Positions 51,165 to 60,204 of a DNA stretch of 64,000 nucleotides are shown here, one piece after another. How positions within the stretch are numbered: position 1 is the first letter of the stretch; each line of letters opens with the position of its first letter. Location: the NCBI RefSeq assembly GCF_900102675.1, contig NZ_FMYX01000012.1, forward strand, positions 62,001 through 126,000, written 5' to 3'. A program made the position numbers and the translations under genes. A model generated the notes under the pieces. That model ran no database searches and had not been told where the DNA came from. It was given only the letters and a program-made list of their open reading frames with translations. Source of the stretch: Pseudomonas guariconensis (lineage in GTDB: Bacteria > Pseudomonadota > Gammaproteobacteria > Pseudomonadales > Pseudomonadaceae).

Positions 51165-51194
51165 CTTGCCTCACCCTCCAAGGGGTGAGGCAAG
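51165..51194 (+). terminator. Hairpin after aceF
   Basis: CTTGCCTCACCC (51165-51176) pairs perfectly with GGGTGAGGCAAG (51183-51194), nine bases past the aceF stop. No T run follows; a proper terminator lies further on at 51226-51252. Confidence 0.75.
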
Positions 51195-51225
51195 CCTGTT
51201 TCGAGCTGCCACGCTCGTACCTCAA

Positions 51226-51252
51226 CCCCGCCACTCTGGCGGGGCTTTTTTT
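51226..51252 (+). terminator. Intrinsic terminator of the aceEF operon
   Basis: CCCCGCCA (51226-51233) pairs perfectly with TGGCGGGG (51237-51244) around CTC, followed by C and seven T (51246-51252). Confidence 0.93.
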
Positions 51253-51480
51253 GCCTGATGCCAAAGACGCGAATACGCCGTCAAACTCGCAACCCTTCGC
51301 AGGCGAACCCGTTCCCACCACCCCTTCTGGCCTTCAGATTTCCGTACAACCGCCGACAAGCTGTACATAGCTTCCCGCATGGCCGCTTGCCAGCCCTCGG
51401 GACATGATGCAACCTTGCCCTAGGCACCGCCGCATAGCTCGTGGCCCGCCGCGCCAACCGCCCTTTCAAGCGAGTCTTCG

Positions 51481-54174
51481 ATGAAAAGCCAACCCGATGC
51501 CGCCAGCCGAGTGGCGGCCGAGGTCGTCACGCAGCTCCCCGTGCCTTCACGGCTCGGTATGCTGCGTTTCGAACGGCTCAACGAAGCCAGCTGGGCGATG
51601 CTCTATCTGGATCCTGCCTGCGAGCGCCAGTTCGGCCTGCCTGCCGCCGACCTCTGCGCCCTGATCGGCTCACCCTATGCCAGCCTCATGGAGCCAGAGG
51701 CGCGCTACAGGCTGCATGACGAGATCCAGCTGCAACTGGCACAGCGTAACCACTACCGGATCCGCTACACCCTGCACACCAGCGGCGCAGCCTTGCGCTT
51801 GCTGGAGATCGGCGAAGCCTACCGCCAGCACAACCGCCAGCTGTTGCGCGGCTATCTCATGGTGCTCGATGATCAGCAGGACCAGGAGCCAGAGCTTGGC
51901 GAGGACGATCTGGAGTCTCGCAACAGCCGTCTGCAACTGGCCTTGCAGCTCAACCAGCGCGCCCAGCAGGAGCAGCTGCTGCACCTTGAGCGTGTGCGCG
52001 CCCAGCAGGACCTTATCCTGCGCCTGGCCCGGCAGCGCTACAGCGCTGAAAACTCCTTGCAGGAGGCGGCCGAGCTGATCACCCGCAGTGCCTGCGAAAT
52101 CTACAAGGTCGATTGCGCCAGCCTCTGGCATCTGCAGGATCAGCATCTGGAACCGATCAGTGCCTGGCACAGCCTGGATCAGCGTCACTACCTGCCCCAG
52201 CCCATCGATGCCAGCTGTTTCCCGGACTACCTCGATGCCCTGCACGCCAGCCGCGCCATCGATGCCCATAACGCCGGCCAGGACCCTCGCACCCGCGACA
52301 TGGCCGAGACCCTGTACGCAGCGACCAACAATGCCATGCTCGACGCCAGCATTCGCGTCGATGGCCAGGTCGTTGGCGTGCTGTGCCTGGAACAGATCGG
52401 CAAGGCCCGTGCCTGGCAGGCCGACGAAATCGCCTTCGCCGGGGAACTGGCCGACCAGGTCGCCCAGGTGATCACCAACCACAATCGACGCACGGCGGCC
52501 AGTGCCCTGCACCTGTTCCAGCGGGCCGTGGAGCAGAGCGCCAGTGCCTTCTTGCTGGTCAACCGCGACGGCGTGGTGGAATACGTCAACCCAAGCTTCA
52601 CCGCCATCACCCAGTACAGCACCGATGAAGTGCAGGGGCGCCATCTGGCAGAACTGCCTGCGCTGGAGAACCTGAGCGAGCTGCTGTTCCACTCGCCCTC
52701 GAGCCTGGCCATGGGCAACAGCTGGCAAGGCGAGTTCAAGAGCCGACGCAAGAGCCTGGAACCCTACTGGGGCCAGTTGTCGATTTCCAAGGTCTTTGGC
52801 GACAACCGCGAGCTGACGCACTACATCGGCATCTACGAAGACATCACCCAAAGCAAGCTGGCCCAACAGCGCATCGAACGCCTGGCCTACACGGACAACC
52901 TGACCAACCTGGGCAACCGTCCCTCGTTCATCCGCAACCTCGATGAGCGCTTCGAACACATCGGCGACCGGCCCCTGTGCCTGCTGCTGGTGGACATCGA
53001 TAACTTCAAGCGGATCAACGACAGCCTCGGCCATCAGACCGGCGACAAGCTTCTGGTCAGCCTGGCCCGGCGCCTGCGCAATAGCTTGGGCAGCAGCGAT
53101 ATCCTGGCGCGTTTTGCCAGTAACGAATTCGCCGTGCTGCTCGACGATGCGAGCCTGGAGACCGGCCAGCAAGTGGCCCAGCAACTGCTGCACACCCTCG
53201 ACAAACCCATGTTCGTCGACAACCAGCTGATCAACGTTACCGCCTCGGTGGGCCTGGCTTGTGCCCCCCTGCACGGCAGCGACCCGCAAAGCCTGATGAA
53301 GAACGCAGGCCTTGCCCTGCACAAGGCCAAAGCCAACGGCAAGCACCAGGTCCAGGTTTTCACCGAAGTGCTCAATGCCGAGGCCAGTTACAAGCTGTTC
53401 GTGGAGAACAACCTGCGCCGCGCCCTGACCCAGAACGAGCTGGAGGTGTTCTACCAGCCCAAGCTGTGCCTGCGCAGTGGCCGCCTGCTGGGCCTGGAGG
53501 CCCTGCTGCGCTGGAACCATCCCGAAAAAGGCATGATCCGCCCCGATCAGTTCATTAGCGTCGCCGAGGAAACCGGGCTGATCATCCCGATCGGTAAATG
53601 GGTCGTGCGCCAGGCTTGCCGCATGAGCCAGCACTTGAGCCAGGTCGGCCTAGGCGACCTGCACGTGGCCATCAATCTGTCGCCCAAGCAGTTCTCCGAC
53701 CCGGAACTGGTGGCCTCGATCGACACCATCCTCAAGGAAGAAGCCCTGCCACCGCACCTGCTGGAGCTAGAACTGACCGAGGGCCTGCTGCTGGAAGCGA
53801 CCGTCGATACCCACCGCCAGCTCGACGAGCTCAAGGCCCTCGGCTTGATCCTGGCCATGGACGACTTCGGCACCGGCTATTCATCGCTGAGCTACCTGAA
53901 GAAGTTTCCGATCGACATCATCAAGATCGACCGCAGCTTCATCAACGAGATCCCCGACAACCAGGACGATATGGAAATCACCTCGGCGGTGGTGGCGATG
54001 GCTCACAACCTCAAGCTCAAGGTGGTTGCCGAAGGCATCGAGACCGCCGAGCAGTTGGCTTTCCTGCGGCGGCATCGCTGCGATGTCGGCCAAGGCTACC
54101 TGTTCGACAAGCCGATTCCGGGGCGCGAGCTGGCCGAGCGGCTCAAGCGATATCCACGTGGCCCGGTGGCCTGA
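51481..54174 (+). CDS. GAF-PAS-GGDEF-EAL protein, probable cyclic di-GMP phosphodiesterase
   Basis: 897 residues, no membrane segment. An N-terminal PAS-like region (about 20-150), a GAF domain (about 185-335), a PAS domain (about 345-460: VNRDGVVEYVNPSFTAITQYS), a GGDEF domain (about 465-625) and an EAL domain (about 635-885). The GGDEF motif is degenerate: ASNEF at 546-550, so cyclase activity is unlikely. The EAL motif is intact at 673-675 (GLEALLRWNHP) with DDFGTGYSSL further on, so phosphodiesterase activity is likely. The signals sensed by GAF and PAS are unknown. It follows aceF after a terminator. Confidence 0.88.
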   Translation: MKSQPDAASRVAAEVVTQLPVPSRLGMLRFERLNEASWAMLYLDPACERQFGLPAADLCALIGSPYASLMEPEARYRLHDEIQLQLAQRNHYRIRYTLHTSGAALRLLEIGEAYRQHNRQLLRGYLMVLDDQQDQEPELGEDDLESRNSRLQLALQLNQRAQQEQLLHLERVRAQQDLILRLARQRYSAENSLQEAAELITRSACEIYKVDCASLWHLQDQHLEPISAWHSLDQRHYLPQPIDASCFPDYLDALHASRAIDAHNAGQDPRTRDMAETLYAATNNAMLDASIRVDGQVVGVLCLEQIGKARAWQADEIAFAGELADQVAQVITNHNRRTAASALHLFQRAVEQSASAFLLVNRDGVVEYVNPSFTAITQYSTDEVQGRHLAELPALENLSELLFHSPSSLAMGNSWQGEFKSRRKSLEPYWGQLSISKVFGDNRELTHYIGIYEDITQSKLAQQRIERLAYTDNLTNLGNRPSFIRNLDERFEHIGDRPLCLLLVDIDNFKRINDSLGHQTGDKLLVSLARRLRNSLGSSDILARFASNEFAVLLDDASLETGQQVAQQLLHTLDKPMFVDNQLINVTASVGLACAPLHGSDPQSLMKNAGLALHKAKANGKHQVQVFTEVLNAEASYKLFVENNLRRALTQNELEVFYQPKLCLRSGRLLGLEALLRWNHPEKGMIRPDQFISVAEETGLIIPIGKWVVRQACRMSQHLSQVGLGDLHVAINLSPKQFSDPELVASIDTILKEEALPPHLLELELTEGLLLEATVDTHRQLDELKALGLILAMDDFGTGYSSLSYLKKFPIDIIKIDRSFINEIPDNQDDMEITSAVVAMAHNLKLKVVAEGIETAEQLAFLRRHRCDVGQGYLFDKPIPGRELAERLKRYPRGPVA

Positions 54175-54255
54175 CAGCGACGCCAAGCTCGGGCACTATA
54201 AGCCCCATTCGAGACATTTCACGGTGCGCCCACTTCCGTAGGCACGACGCTGCTG

Positions 54256-54282
54256 ATGGGAGCGGGTTTACCCGCGAAGCGG
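54256..54282. repeat. REP unit upstream of msrA
   Basis: ATGGGAGCGGGTTTACCCGCG (followed by AAGCGG) has the full P. putida REP core GCGGGTTTACCCGC. It lies between the GGDEF/EAL gene and msrA, and the msrA open frame extends through it artificially. Confidence 0.75.
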
Positions 54283-54318
54283 TCAACACTCATCCACCTG
54301 ACATACAGAGGAACGGCC

Positions 54319-54987
54319 ATGGTCCTGCGTTCGGAAATCCTGGTGAACAAAAACGTCATGCCTACCGCGGAACAGGCGCTGCCTGGTCGCGACACCCCGA
54401 TGCCCCTGCCCGAGTTCCACTACGTGTTCAAGGACACGCCGCTGCTGGGCCCCTTCTTCGAGGGCAGCATCGATTTCGCCATCTTCGGCCTGGGCTGCTT
54501 CTGGGGCGCCGAACGGCGTTTCTGGCAGCGCGAAGGCGTGGTCAGCACCGTGGTCGGCTATGCCGGCGGCTTCACCCCCAACCCGACCTACGAAGAAGTC
54601 TGCTCGGGCCTGACCGGCCACACCGAAGTGGTGCTGGTGGTGTTCGACAAGGACAAAGTGAGCTATCGCGAGCTGCTGGCGATGTTCTGGGAACTGCACA
54701 ACCCGACCCAAGGCATGCGCCAGGGCAACGACATCGGCACCCAGTACCGCTCGGCCATCTACTGCACCAGCCCCGAGCAACTGGAACAGGCCAAGGCCAG
54801 CCGTGACGCCTTCCAGGCCGAGCTGACCAAGGCAGGTTTCGGCGAGATCACCACCGAGATCGACCAGGCACCGACCGTGTACTTCGCCGAGGCCTACCAC
54901 CAGCAGTACCTGGCCAAGAACCCCGACGGTTACTGCGGCATCGCCGGCACCGGCGTCTGCCTGCCTCCCAGCTTGCAAGGCAAATGA
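54319..54987 (+). CDS. msrA: Peptide methionine-(S)-sulfoxide reductase MsrA
   Basis: 222 residues. The catalytic Cys is in FGLGCFWGAERRFW, and C-terminal cysteines (GYCGIAGTGVC) would resolve the disulfide; electrons come from thioredoxin. It repairs oxidised methionine in proteins. The ATG at 54319 (MVLRSEILVN) has AGAGGA upstream; the longer frame starts inside the REP unit. The next gene, a GST, starts 9 bp after the stop, so the two probably form an oxidative-stress pair. Confidence 0.94.
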   Translation: MVLRSEILVNKNVMPTAEQALPGRDTPMPLPEFHYVFKDTPLLGPFFEGSIDFAIFGLGCFWGAERRFWQREGVVSTVVGYAGGFTPNPTYEEVCSGLTGHTEVVLVVFDKDKVSYRELLAMFWELHNPTQGMRQGNDIGTQYRSAIYCTSPEQLEQAKASRDAFQAELTKAGFGEITTEIDQAPTVYFAEAYHQQYLAKNPDGYCGIAGTGVCLPPSLQGK

Positions 54988-54996
54988 GGTCTGGCC

Positions 54997-55620
54997 ATGA
55001 CGACCATGACCCTGTTCCACTCGCCGCTCTCGCCGTTCGTCCGTAAGGTAATGGTCGTGCTGCACGAGACCGGTCAGCTCGACCGCGTGACCTTGCAAGC
55101 CGTCAACGTCAGCCCTGTCAATGGCAATGACCAGCTCAACCAAGACAACCCGATCGGCAAAATCCCGGCGCTGCGCCTGGAAGACGGCACGGTATTGCAC
55201 GACAGCCGGGTGATCTGCGAGTACCTCGACCTGCAGCACGTCGGCAACCCGCTGATCCCCCGCGAAGGCTCTGCCCGCTGGCGGCGCCTGACCCTGGCGT
55301 CCCAGGCCGATGCGATCATGGATGCAGCGGTCTCGACCCGTTACGAGACCTTCCTGCGCCCAGAAGACAAGCGCTGGGACGGCTGGGTCCAGGCCCAAGG
55401 CGAGAAGATCCGCCGCAGCCTGGCCAACCTGGAGCAGGCACACTTGGCGGAGCTCGCCTCGACCTTCGACATCGCCGCCATCGGCGTGGCCTGTGCACTG
55501 GGCTACCTGGACCTGCGCCAGCCGCAGTTCGGCTGGCGTGAGCAGCAGCCCGGCCTTGCCACGTGGTATGCCGACGTGACCAAGCGGCCGTCGATGGCTG
55601 CAACGGCTCCGGTGATCTGA
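54997..55620 (+). CDS. Glutathione S-transferase family protein
   Basis: 207 residues. N-terminal thioredoxin-like domain (MTLFHSPLSPFVRKVMVVLHE, with PIGKIPAL and the DSRVICEYLD glutathione-binding segment) and an all-helical C-terminal domain. The residue in the usual catalytic position is a Ser (HSPLSPF). Substrate unknown. It follows msrA closely in the same direction. Confidence 0.9.
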   Translation: MTTMTLFHSPLSPFVRKVMVVLHETGQLDRVTLQAVNVSPVNGNDQLNQDNPIGKIPALRLEDGTVLHDSRVICEYLDLQHVGNPLIPREGSARWRRLTLASQADAIMDAAVSTRYETFLRPEDKRWDGWVQAQGEKIRRSLANLEQAHLAELASTFDIAAIGVACALGYLDLRQPQFGWREQQPGLATWYADVTKRPSMAATAPVI

Positions 55621-55640
55621 CGGACCTGTCCGCAGATGAA

Positions 55641-55690
55641 CCCACGCCCACTAGGATCCAGCCCTGTGGGCGTGGGTTTTCCCGCGAAAG
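55641..55690 (+). terminator. Terminator with REP arm after the GST gene
   Basis: CCCACGCCCA (55641-55650) pairs perfectly with TGGGCGTGGG (55667-55676), loop 16, followed by TTTT and a REP-like CCCGCGAAAG. It lies 20 bp past the GST stop. Confidence 0.65.
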
Positions 55691-55762
55691 CCTCATCCCG
55701 GTGCCACTGAACAAGCATCCCGATCCGATAGGCCAACCACCGCCCCGCTTCCCGATCCTCTC

Positions 55763-57091
55763 TCATGCCGCCCTCCCCACCCGCGCCCAGTCCAGGCGAC
55801 GGGTCAGCACCATGAACACGCCAAGCAGGCCAAAGCACAGCAGCGAGCCCATCAGCAGCGCATAGTCTTCGGCACTGAGCAGGCCGAAGAGCAGTCCATA
55901 CAGCCCACTCAGCCCCGCCGCAAAGCCGATCCCCCGCCTCATGCTGCCCAGCACATGGCTCAGGTAGAAGCCAATCAGCAGCACGCACGCCGAGGCCGAC
56001 AACCCATAGGCCAGGCCAAAGCCCAGGTGTTCGGCCAACGACAGCAGCAACAAATAGAACAAGGCCAGCGCCACCCCCACCAGCATGTACTGCATAGGGT
56101 GCACGCGAAGGTTCTTCAGTACCTCGAACAAGAAGAAACCCGCGAAGGTCAAGGCGATGAACAACAGCGCGTACTTGATCGCCCGCTCACTCTTGAGGTA
56201 CTGGTCCACCGGGTCGACGAAACTCACGCCAAAGGCGCGCGCATTGAAATCCGTGCACTGACCCTGGCCGGTACATTGGCGCAGCGCATCCTCGAGGTTG
56301 GTGGCGAAGAACGAGGTCTGCCAATGGGCCTTGAAGCCTTGATCGTGTATTTCTCGACGGCTGGGCAGGTAATTGCCGACAAAGCTTGGGTGCGGCCAGT
56401 TGGCGCGCATGTCCACCCTGCTGCTGCGCCCCACCGGCACGACATGCAACTGGCCAGTCCCCTGCAAGGCCAGATCGAAGCCATAGGTGAACTCACGGGC
56501 CTGGCCATCCTCGAGCATCGGCAAGGCGACATGCACGCCCCCGCCCAGCCAATCCAGGCCAGTGCCGGGCTCGAACGGCAATCGCTGGTCATCCAACGTC
56601 AGTGCCAGGGCGTTCTCGATGCCGCGAATGTCACTGATGCCCACCACCAGATAGGGCCTGTCGAAGCGGTAGTCCTCCCAGTCCTTCTCGATACCCCAGC
56701 GCGCCGGGACCTTGAAACGTCCGCTCACCCTGCTCTTGGCGTGGAACAACCGGGCCTGGTAGATGCCCCGAGCGCGCAGTTCGGTATCGATATCGGTGTC
56801 TACGTGGAAGGTTTCAGGCAGGAAGAACAGTTGGCCATTGAGCATGATCGTCTGCTCGACGCTCTGGCCGTTCTTCTCGATCCAGCGCCGCTCATACTTG
56901 CGGTAGGGCACCACCAGCAGCGGGCCGCTGATCTGCTGGCTGAAGCTTGAGCTTTGGGCGATGTCCTGCAGCACGCTATCGCGCAAGGCCTGTCGTTCAC
57001 CGATCAGGCCACCGATCATCAACAGCGGAATCAACAACAGCAGCATCAGCAGGGCAATCATGCCGAGCTTGAAACTCAAGGTTTTGGTCAT
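55763..57091 (-). CDS. creD: Inner-membrane protein CreD
   Basis: 442 residues. One N-terminal membrane helix (LGMIALLMLLLLIPLLMIGGL), a large periplasmic part (about 40-290) and five to six helices at the C-terminal end. CreD is the main target of CreBC in enteric bacteria and supports envelope integrity; in Pseudomonas and Aeromonas it is linked to beta-lactam response. It lies downstream of creC on the same strand with a 133 bp gap that carries a Cre-tag-like site and an inverted repeat, so it probably has its own promoter. Confidence 0.9.
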   Translation of the reverse strand: MTKTLSFKLGMIALLMLLLLIPLLMIGGLIGERQALRDSVLQDIAQSSSFSQQISGPLLVVPYRKYERRWIEKNGQSVEQTIMLNGQLFFLPETFHVDTDIDTELRARGIYQARLFHAKSRVSGRFKVPARWGIEKDWEDYRFDRPYLVVGISDIRGIENALALTLDDQRLPFEPGTGLDWLGGGVHVALPMLEDGQAREFTYGFDLALQGTGQLHVVPVGRSSRVDMRANWPHPSFVGNYLPSRREIHDQGFKAHWQTSFFATNLEDALRQCTGQGQCTDFNARAFGVSFVDPVDQYLKSERAIKYALLFIALTFAGFFLFEVLKNLRVHPMQYMLVGVALALFYLLLLSLAEHLGFGLAYGLSASACVLLIGFYLSHVLGSMRRGIGFAAGLSGLYGLLFGLLSAEDYALLMGSLLCFGLLGVFMVLTRRLDWARVGRAA

Positions 57092-57116
57092 GGGCTAGGG
57101 CTCCGTTTGCGATGGG

Positions 57117-57136
57117 CGCAGTGTGGAACCACTGCG
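57117..57136 (-). promoter_or_regulatory. Inverted repeat in the creD leader
   Basis: CGCAGTG (57117-57123) and CACTGCG (57130-57136) form a perfect 7-6-7 repeat, 26-45 bp before the creD start. It could be a leader hairpin or an operator. Confidence 0.35.
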
Positions 57137-57146
57137 TGGAGCCTTT

Positions 57147-57162
57147 GTGAAGTGCGTGTGGA
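57147..57162 (-). promoter_or_regulatory. Cre-tag-like CreB binding site before creD
   Basis: On the minus strand the site reads TCCAC-N6-TTCAC, one mismatch from the Cre tag TTCAC-N6-TTCAC used by CreB/BlrA. It lies 56-71 bp before creD and has the same orientation as the gene. CreB in the same cluster is the obvious binder. Confidence 0.6.
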
Positions 57163-57224
57163 GATTGGGTGGTGTTTTCAGCAACACCTGTGCTCGCGAA
57201 GGGGCTGCGCTGAAGACCGTCGGC

Positions 57225-58658
57225 TCAATTCACACGTCGCGCCGGCAACCACAACCGCACGCGCACCCCGCCCTCGACGTTCTCCACGGCCAACGCGCCG
57301 CCATGCAGCTGCATCACCTCCGCCACGAAGTTAAGCCCCAGCCCCGTGCTCTTGCGCCCGCTGCCTGGCCGTGGCAGTGAATAGAAGCGCTCGCTGACCC
57401 GCCCGATGGCGTAATCCGGGATCGGCTCGCCCTGGTTGAACACACTCAGCGCCACCCGCTCGCCGTCGCGTTCCAGCTCGAACAGCAACGCTCCGCCTGC
57501 CGGCGAGAAATCCAGCGCATTGTCCAGCAGGTTGGCCAGCGCCTGGCGCATCAGGAAAGGATCACACAGCAACCTCAGCTCCACCGGCACCCGCTGGCGA
57601 ACCTGCAAGCTCGCGCCTTCAATGCGCGCCGCATGGCTCAACAGCAACTCATCGATCAGCGCCGCCAGGGCGACATACTGTTCGTCTTCCAATGCCTGCA
57701 TCTGCTCGACCCTCGCCAGGTTGAGCAAGCGCTCGATCATCTGTTGCAAGCGCCCGCTCTCGCGCTCGATGTTGCTGGCAAAACGCATCCGCAGGTCTTG
57801 CGGCATATCGCCCTGAAGCAGCTCGGAGGCTCCACGGATCGCCGCCAGCGGGCTCTTGAGTTCATGGGTCAGGGTGTGCACGTAGCGCTCGACATAGGCC
57901 TTGCCTTCGAGCTGGGTCCGCATGCGCTCTACCGCTGTGGCCAACTGCCCCAACTCGCCCCCTTTGTAGTGGGGCAAGGCTGCGCGCTGGCCCTCGCTGA
58001 CGGCCTGGGCATAGCGCGTCAGCCGACGCAGCGAGCGCGCCAGCCACCACGACAGCGCCGCCCCCACCAACAGGCCAAGGCCGATCAGGCCCAGGCCCAG
58101 ATTCAGCAGCCGCTGCTCGGCGCGGTCGATGTAGGGTTGCAGCGAGCTGTTGGGCTTGGCCACCGTCACCACGCCGATGATCCGGCCCTGGTCGAGGATC
58201 GGCGCCGCCACGTGCATCACCGAGGTGGTTTCGTCAGCCGGATCGCTGCGCGTGGAGCGCGCGCCATACTGGCCGCGCAGGGTAAGGTAGACATCGTTCC
58301 AGCGAGAGTAGTCCTTGCCCACGTCCTGGCCGCTGGAGTCCAGCAGCACGGTCCCTTGGGCGTCGGTGACATAGATGCGGTGGCTGATCTGGTTCTTCGC
58401 CAGCCCCCAGATCTGCGCGCCTGGACGGCGCTCGCCGTAAGACGCCAATACCTGAGGCAGCCGGCTTTGGCTCAGAGTGCCGGCTTTGACGTCGTCATGG
58501 AGAATTTCCGCGAGCAGGTTGGCAGTGTCCACGAGGGTCTCCTCGGAGGACTGGCGCACGACCGGGCGGATCTGTTCGCGCACGGTGCTGAGCAGGAAGT
58601 AACCAGACAACCCGACGAACAGGAAATACACCAGGAAGATGCGGATGCCCAGGCGCAT
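57225..58658 (-). CDS. creC: Sensor histidine kinase CreC
   Basis: 477 residues. N-terminal helix (IRIFLVYFLFVGLSGYFLL), a periplasmic sensor region (about 30-180), a second helix (about 185-205) and HAMP-like stretch, then the dimerisation domain with phosphorylatable His265 in LTHELKSPLAAIRG and the ATPase domain (ANLLDNALDFSP, GRKSTGLGLNFV). It pairs with CreB; the start overlaps the creB stop by one base (TGATG). CreC signals envelope stress or carbon status; the exact ligand is unclear. Confidence 0.93.
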   Translation of the reverse strand: MRLGIRIFLVYFLFVGLSGYFLLSTVREQIRPVVRQSSEETLVDTANLLAEILHDDVKAGTLSQSRLPQVLASYGERRPGAQIWGLAKNQISHRIYVTDAQGTVLLDSSGQDVGKDYSRWNDVYLTLRGQYGARSTRSDPADETTSVMHVAAPILDQGRIIGVVTVAKPNSSLQPYIDRAEQRLLNLGLGLIGLGLLVGAALSWWLARSLRRLTRYAQAVSEGQRAALPHYKGGELGQLATAVERMRTQLEGKAYVERYVHTLTHELKSPLAAIRGASELLQGDMPQDLRMRFASNIERESGRLQQMIERLLNLARVEQMQALEDEQYVALAALIDELLLSHAARIEGASLQVRQRVPVELRLLCDPFLMRQALANLLDNALDFSPAGGALLFELERDGERVALSVFNQGEPIPDYAIGRVSERFYSLPRPGSGRKSTGLGLNFVAEVMQLHGGALAVENVEGGVRVRLWLPARRVN

Positions 58659-59338
58659 CAGGCGTGATCCGGGCTATAGCTGTAACCCAGGCCACGATGG
58701 GTCTGGATGGGCTCGGCATCGGCAGCGACCTGGCGCAGCTTGGCACGCAGGCTCTTGATATGACTGTCGATGGTACGTTCGTAGCCAGCATCGGAGGCTA
58801 CACCCACCGCATCGAGCAGTTGCTCGCGGCTGAACACCCGCCGGGGTTGCTCCAGCAAACATTGCAACAGACGAAATTCATGACGGGTCAGGGCTAGCGG
58901 CTGGGCGTGGTAGCTGATCTGCATGCGCAAGGTGTCGAGCTGGAACACCGTGGCCTGGGCCGAAGCCTGGGCCTGGGGCACCAGGCGCTTGAGGATCGCC
59001 CTGACGCGCGCGGCCACTTCCCGCGGGCTGAACGGCTTGACCACGTAATCGTCGGCGCCGATTTCGAGCCCCACCACCCGGTCGATTTCGGCATCGCGGG
59101 CACTGAGGAACATCACCGGTACGTCGCTGAAACGGCGCAACTGCCGACAGGTTTCGAAACCGCTGATGTCAGGCAGGCCGATGTCGAGAATCACCAGGTC
59201 CGCAGGATGCAGACGCTGCTGCTCAAGGGCTGCGCTACCGAGCGTTACCCAGTCGGTGCTGTGGCCATCGGCCTGCAAGGCATAGACCAACGTATCGGCA
59301 ATGGCGGATTCGTCTTCGACGATGAGAATGTGGGGCAT
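58658..59338 (-). CDS. creB: Response regulator CreB
   Basis: 226 residues, OmpR family. The receiver domain has the acidic pocket VEDE, phosphoacceptor Asp52 (VILDIGLP) and Lys in VVKPFSP; the C-terminal winged helix (about 125-222) has the RTIDSHIKSLRAKL recognition helix. It activates creD through TTCAC-N6-TTCAC sites, and one such site lies before creD here. First gene of creB-creC-creD. Confidence 0.93.
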   Translation of the reverse strand: MPHILIVEDESAIADTLVYALQADGHSTDWVTLGSAALEQQRLHPADLVILDIGLPDISGFETCRQLRRFSDVPVMFLSARDAEIDRVVGLEIGADDYVVKPFSPREVAARVRAILKRLVPQAQASAQATVFQLDTLRMQISYHAQPLALTRHEFRLLQCLLEQPRRVFSREQLLDAVGVASDAGYERTIDSHIKSLRAKLRQVAADAEPIQTHRGLGYSYSPDHA

Positions 59339-59492
59339 GGCGTCCGGCCTTGCTTGGACAAATGCTGGACTTGTAGGTGATCAGCAGGCATCACGCAACC
59401 CCTGTGGGGGCATTGGGCCAAGTGCGGACCGCTTCATGGGTCACCCCGCGCCCACAGGGTTCATTGCCAGCCCAGTGGGAGCGGGTTCCCAA

Positions 59493-59509
59493 CACCGGCA
59501 ATGCCGGTG
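59493..59509. repeat. 17-bp perfect palindrome after the zinc-protease-family gene
   Basis: CACCGGCA (59493-59500), A, TGCCGGTG (59502-59509). It is 12 bp past the stop of the gene at 59522 on the minus strand and has no T run; probably a transcript-end hairpin. Confidence 0.4.
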
Positions 59510-59521
59510 CATACGTCTGAA

Positions 59522-60022
59522 CTAGCAGTCCGGCTTGCCGGCAGTGAACTTCTTGGCCGGGTTCACCGCCGCCTTGAACTCTTTCAGGGCCTTGGAGCCG
59601 ATCAGCAGTGGGTAGTTGAAGTGGCTGCGGTCGACCAAGTTGACCTCCACCGTACGTTTGACGTCACCCAGGCACAGCTCCAAATCGATCACTGGACGCT
59701 TGGAGACTTCCGGGACGTCCCCTTCTTCGTCCTCGTCTACGCGGTTCTTGATCTTGCTGATGCGCGACAGCTCATGTTCGTAGACCTTGCCGTCGGCGTT
59801 CTTGGTCGCCAGACGGAAACGCACCCACTCATTGCCATCGCGGATGAACAGCTCGATGTCCTTGGCCGACAGCGAGGCGGTGTAGGCACCGGTGTCCATC
59901 TTGGCCTTGAGGGTTTCGCCAAGCTCCGGCAGGGCAATGTTCTCGTAACGGCCATACAGGGTTGGCTCGGCGGCCATGACCGGAAGGGCGAGGATCGACA
60001 GCAGGGCAAGCAGTGATTTCAC
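59522..60022 (-). CDS. Exported putative ATP-dependent zinc protease family protein
   Basis: 166 residues with a signal peptide (MKSLLALLSILALPVMAA). The conserved KMDTGAYTASLSA segment has a DTGA pattern like aspartic retropepsins, and the family is named zinc protease (RimK-associated, Pfam 05618) although no HExxH is visible here. It ends with a lone Cys. Periplasmic location inferred. Function unclear; related proteins occur near RimK-type ligases, which are not in this window. Confidence 0.75.
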   Translation of the reverse strand: MKSLLALLSILALPVMAAEPTLYGRYENIALPELGETLKAKMDTGAYTASLSAKDIELFIRDGNEWVRFRLATKNADGKVYEHELSRISKIKNRVDEDEEGDVPEVSKRPVIDLELCLGDVKRTVEVNLVDRSHFNYPLLIGSKALKEFKAAVNPAKKFTAGKPDC

Positions 60023-60204
60023 AGGTTAGGCTTCCTTGAGGTGGGACAGCACTTAGACTACCCGGGCACGATAGGTTCGTTGTCAAAGCTTATCCAACAC
60101 AATGTGAAACATTTGTCCCAGTAATTGGCCAATGCGCATTTGGCGAAGGCCGGTGCCCCACTTATCATTGCCAACCGTTTTTATCCCACAACAAGAGTCT
60201 CTTT

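Larger units (their letters stand above)
51157..51480. other. 324 bp intergenic region after aceF
   Basis: Contains the two aceF hairpins and then about 220 bp before the GGDEF/EAL gene in which I see no gene and no convincing motif apart from a decayed REP-like stretch near 51297-51318 (AGGCGAACCCGTTCCCACC). Confidence 0.55.

Noticed and set aside
49447..51321. 624-codon open frame opposite aceF
   Set aside because: Caused by the Ala/Pro-rich repeats of aceF read in antisense, giving Gly/Arg/Ser low complexity.
51670..53634. 654-codon open frame opposite the GGDEF/EAL gene
   Set aside because: Antisense shadow; the sense frame contains GAF, PAS, GGDEF and EAL motifs in order.
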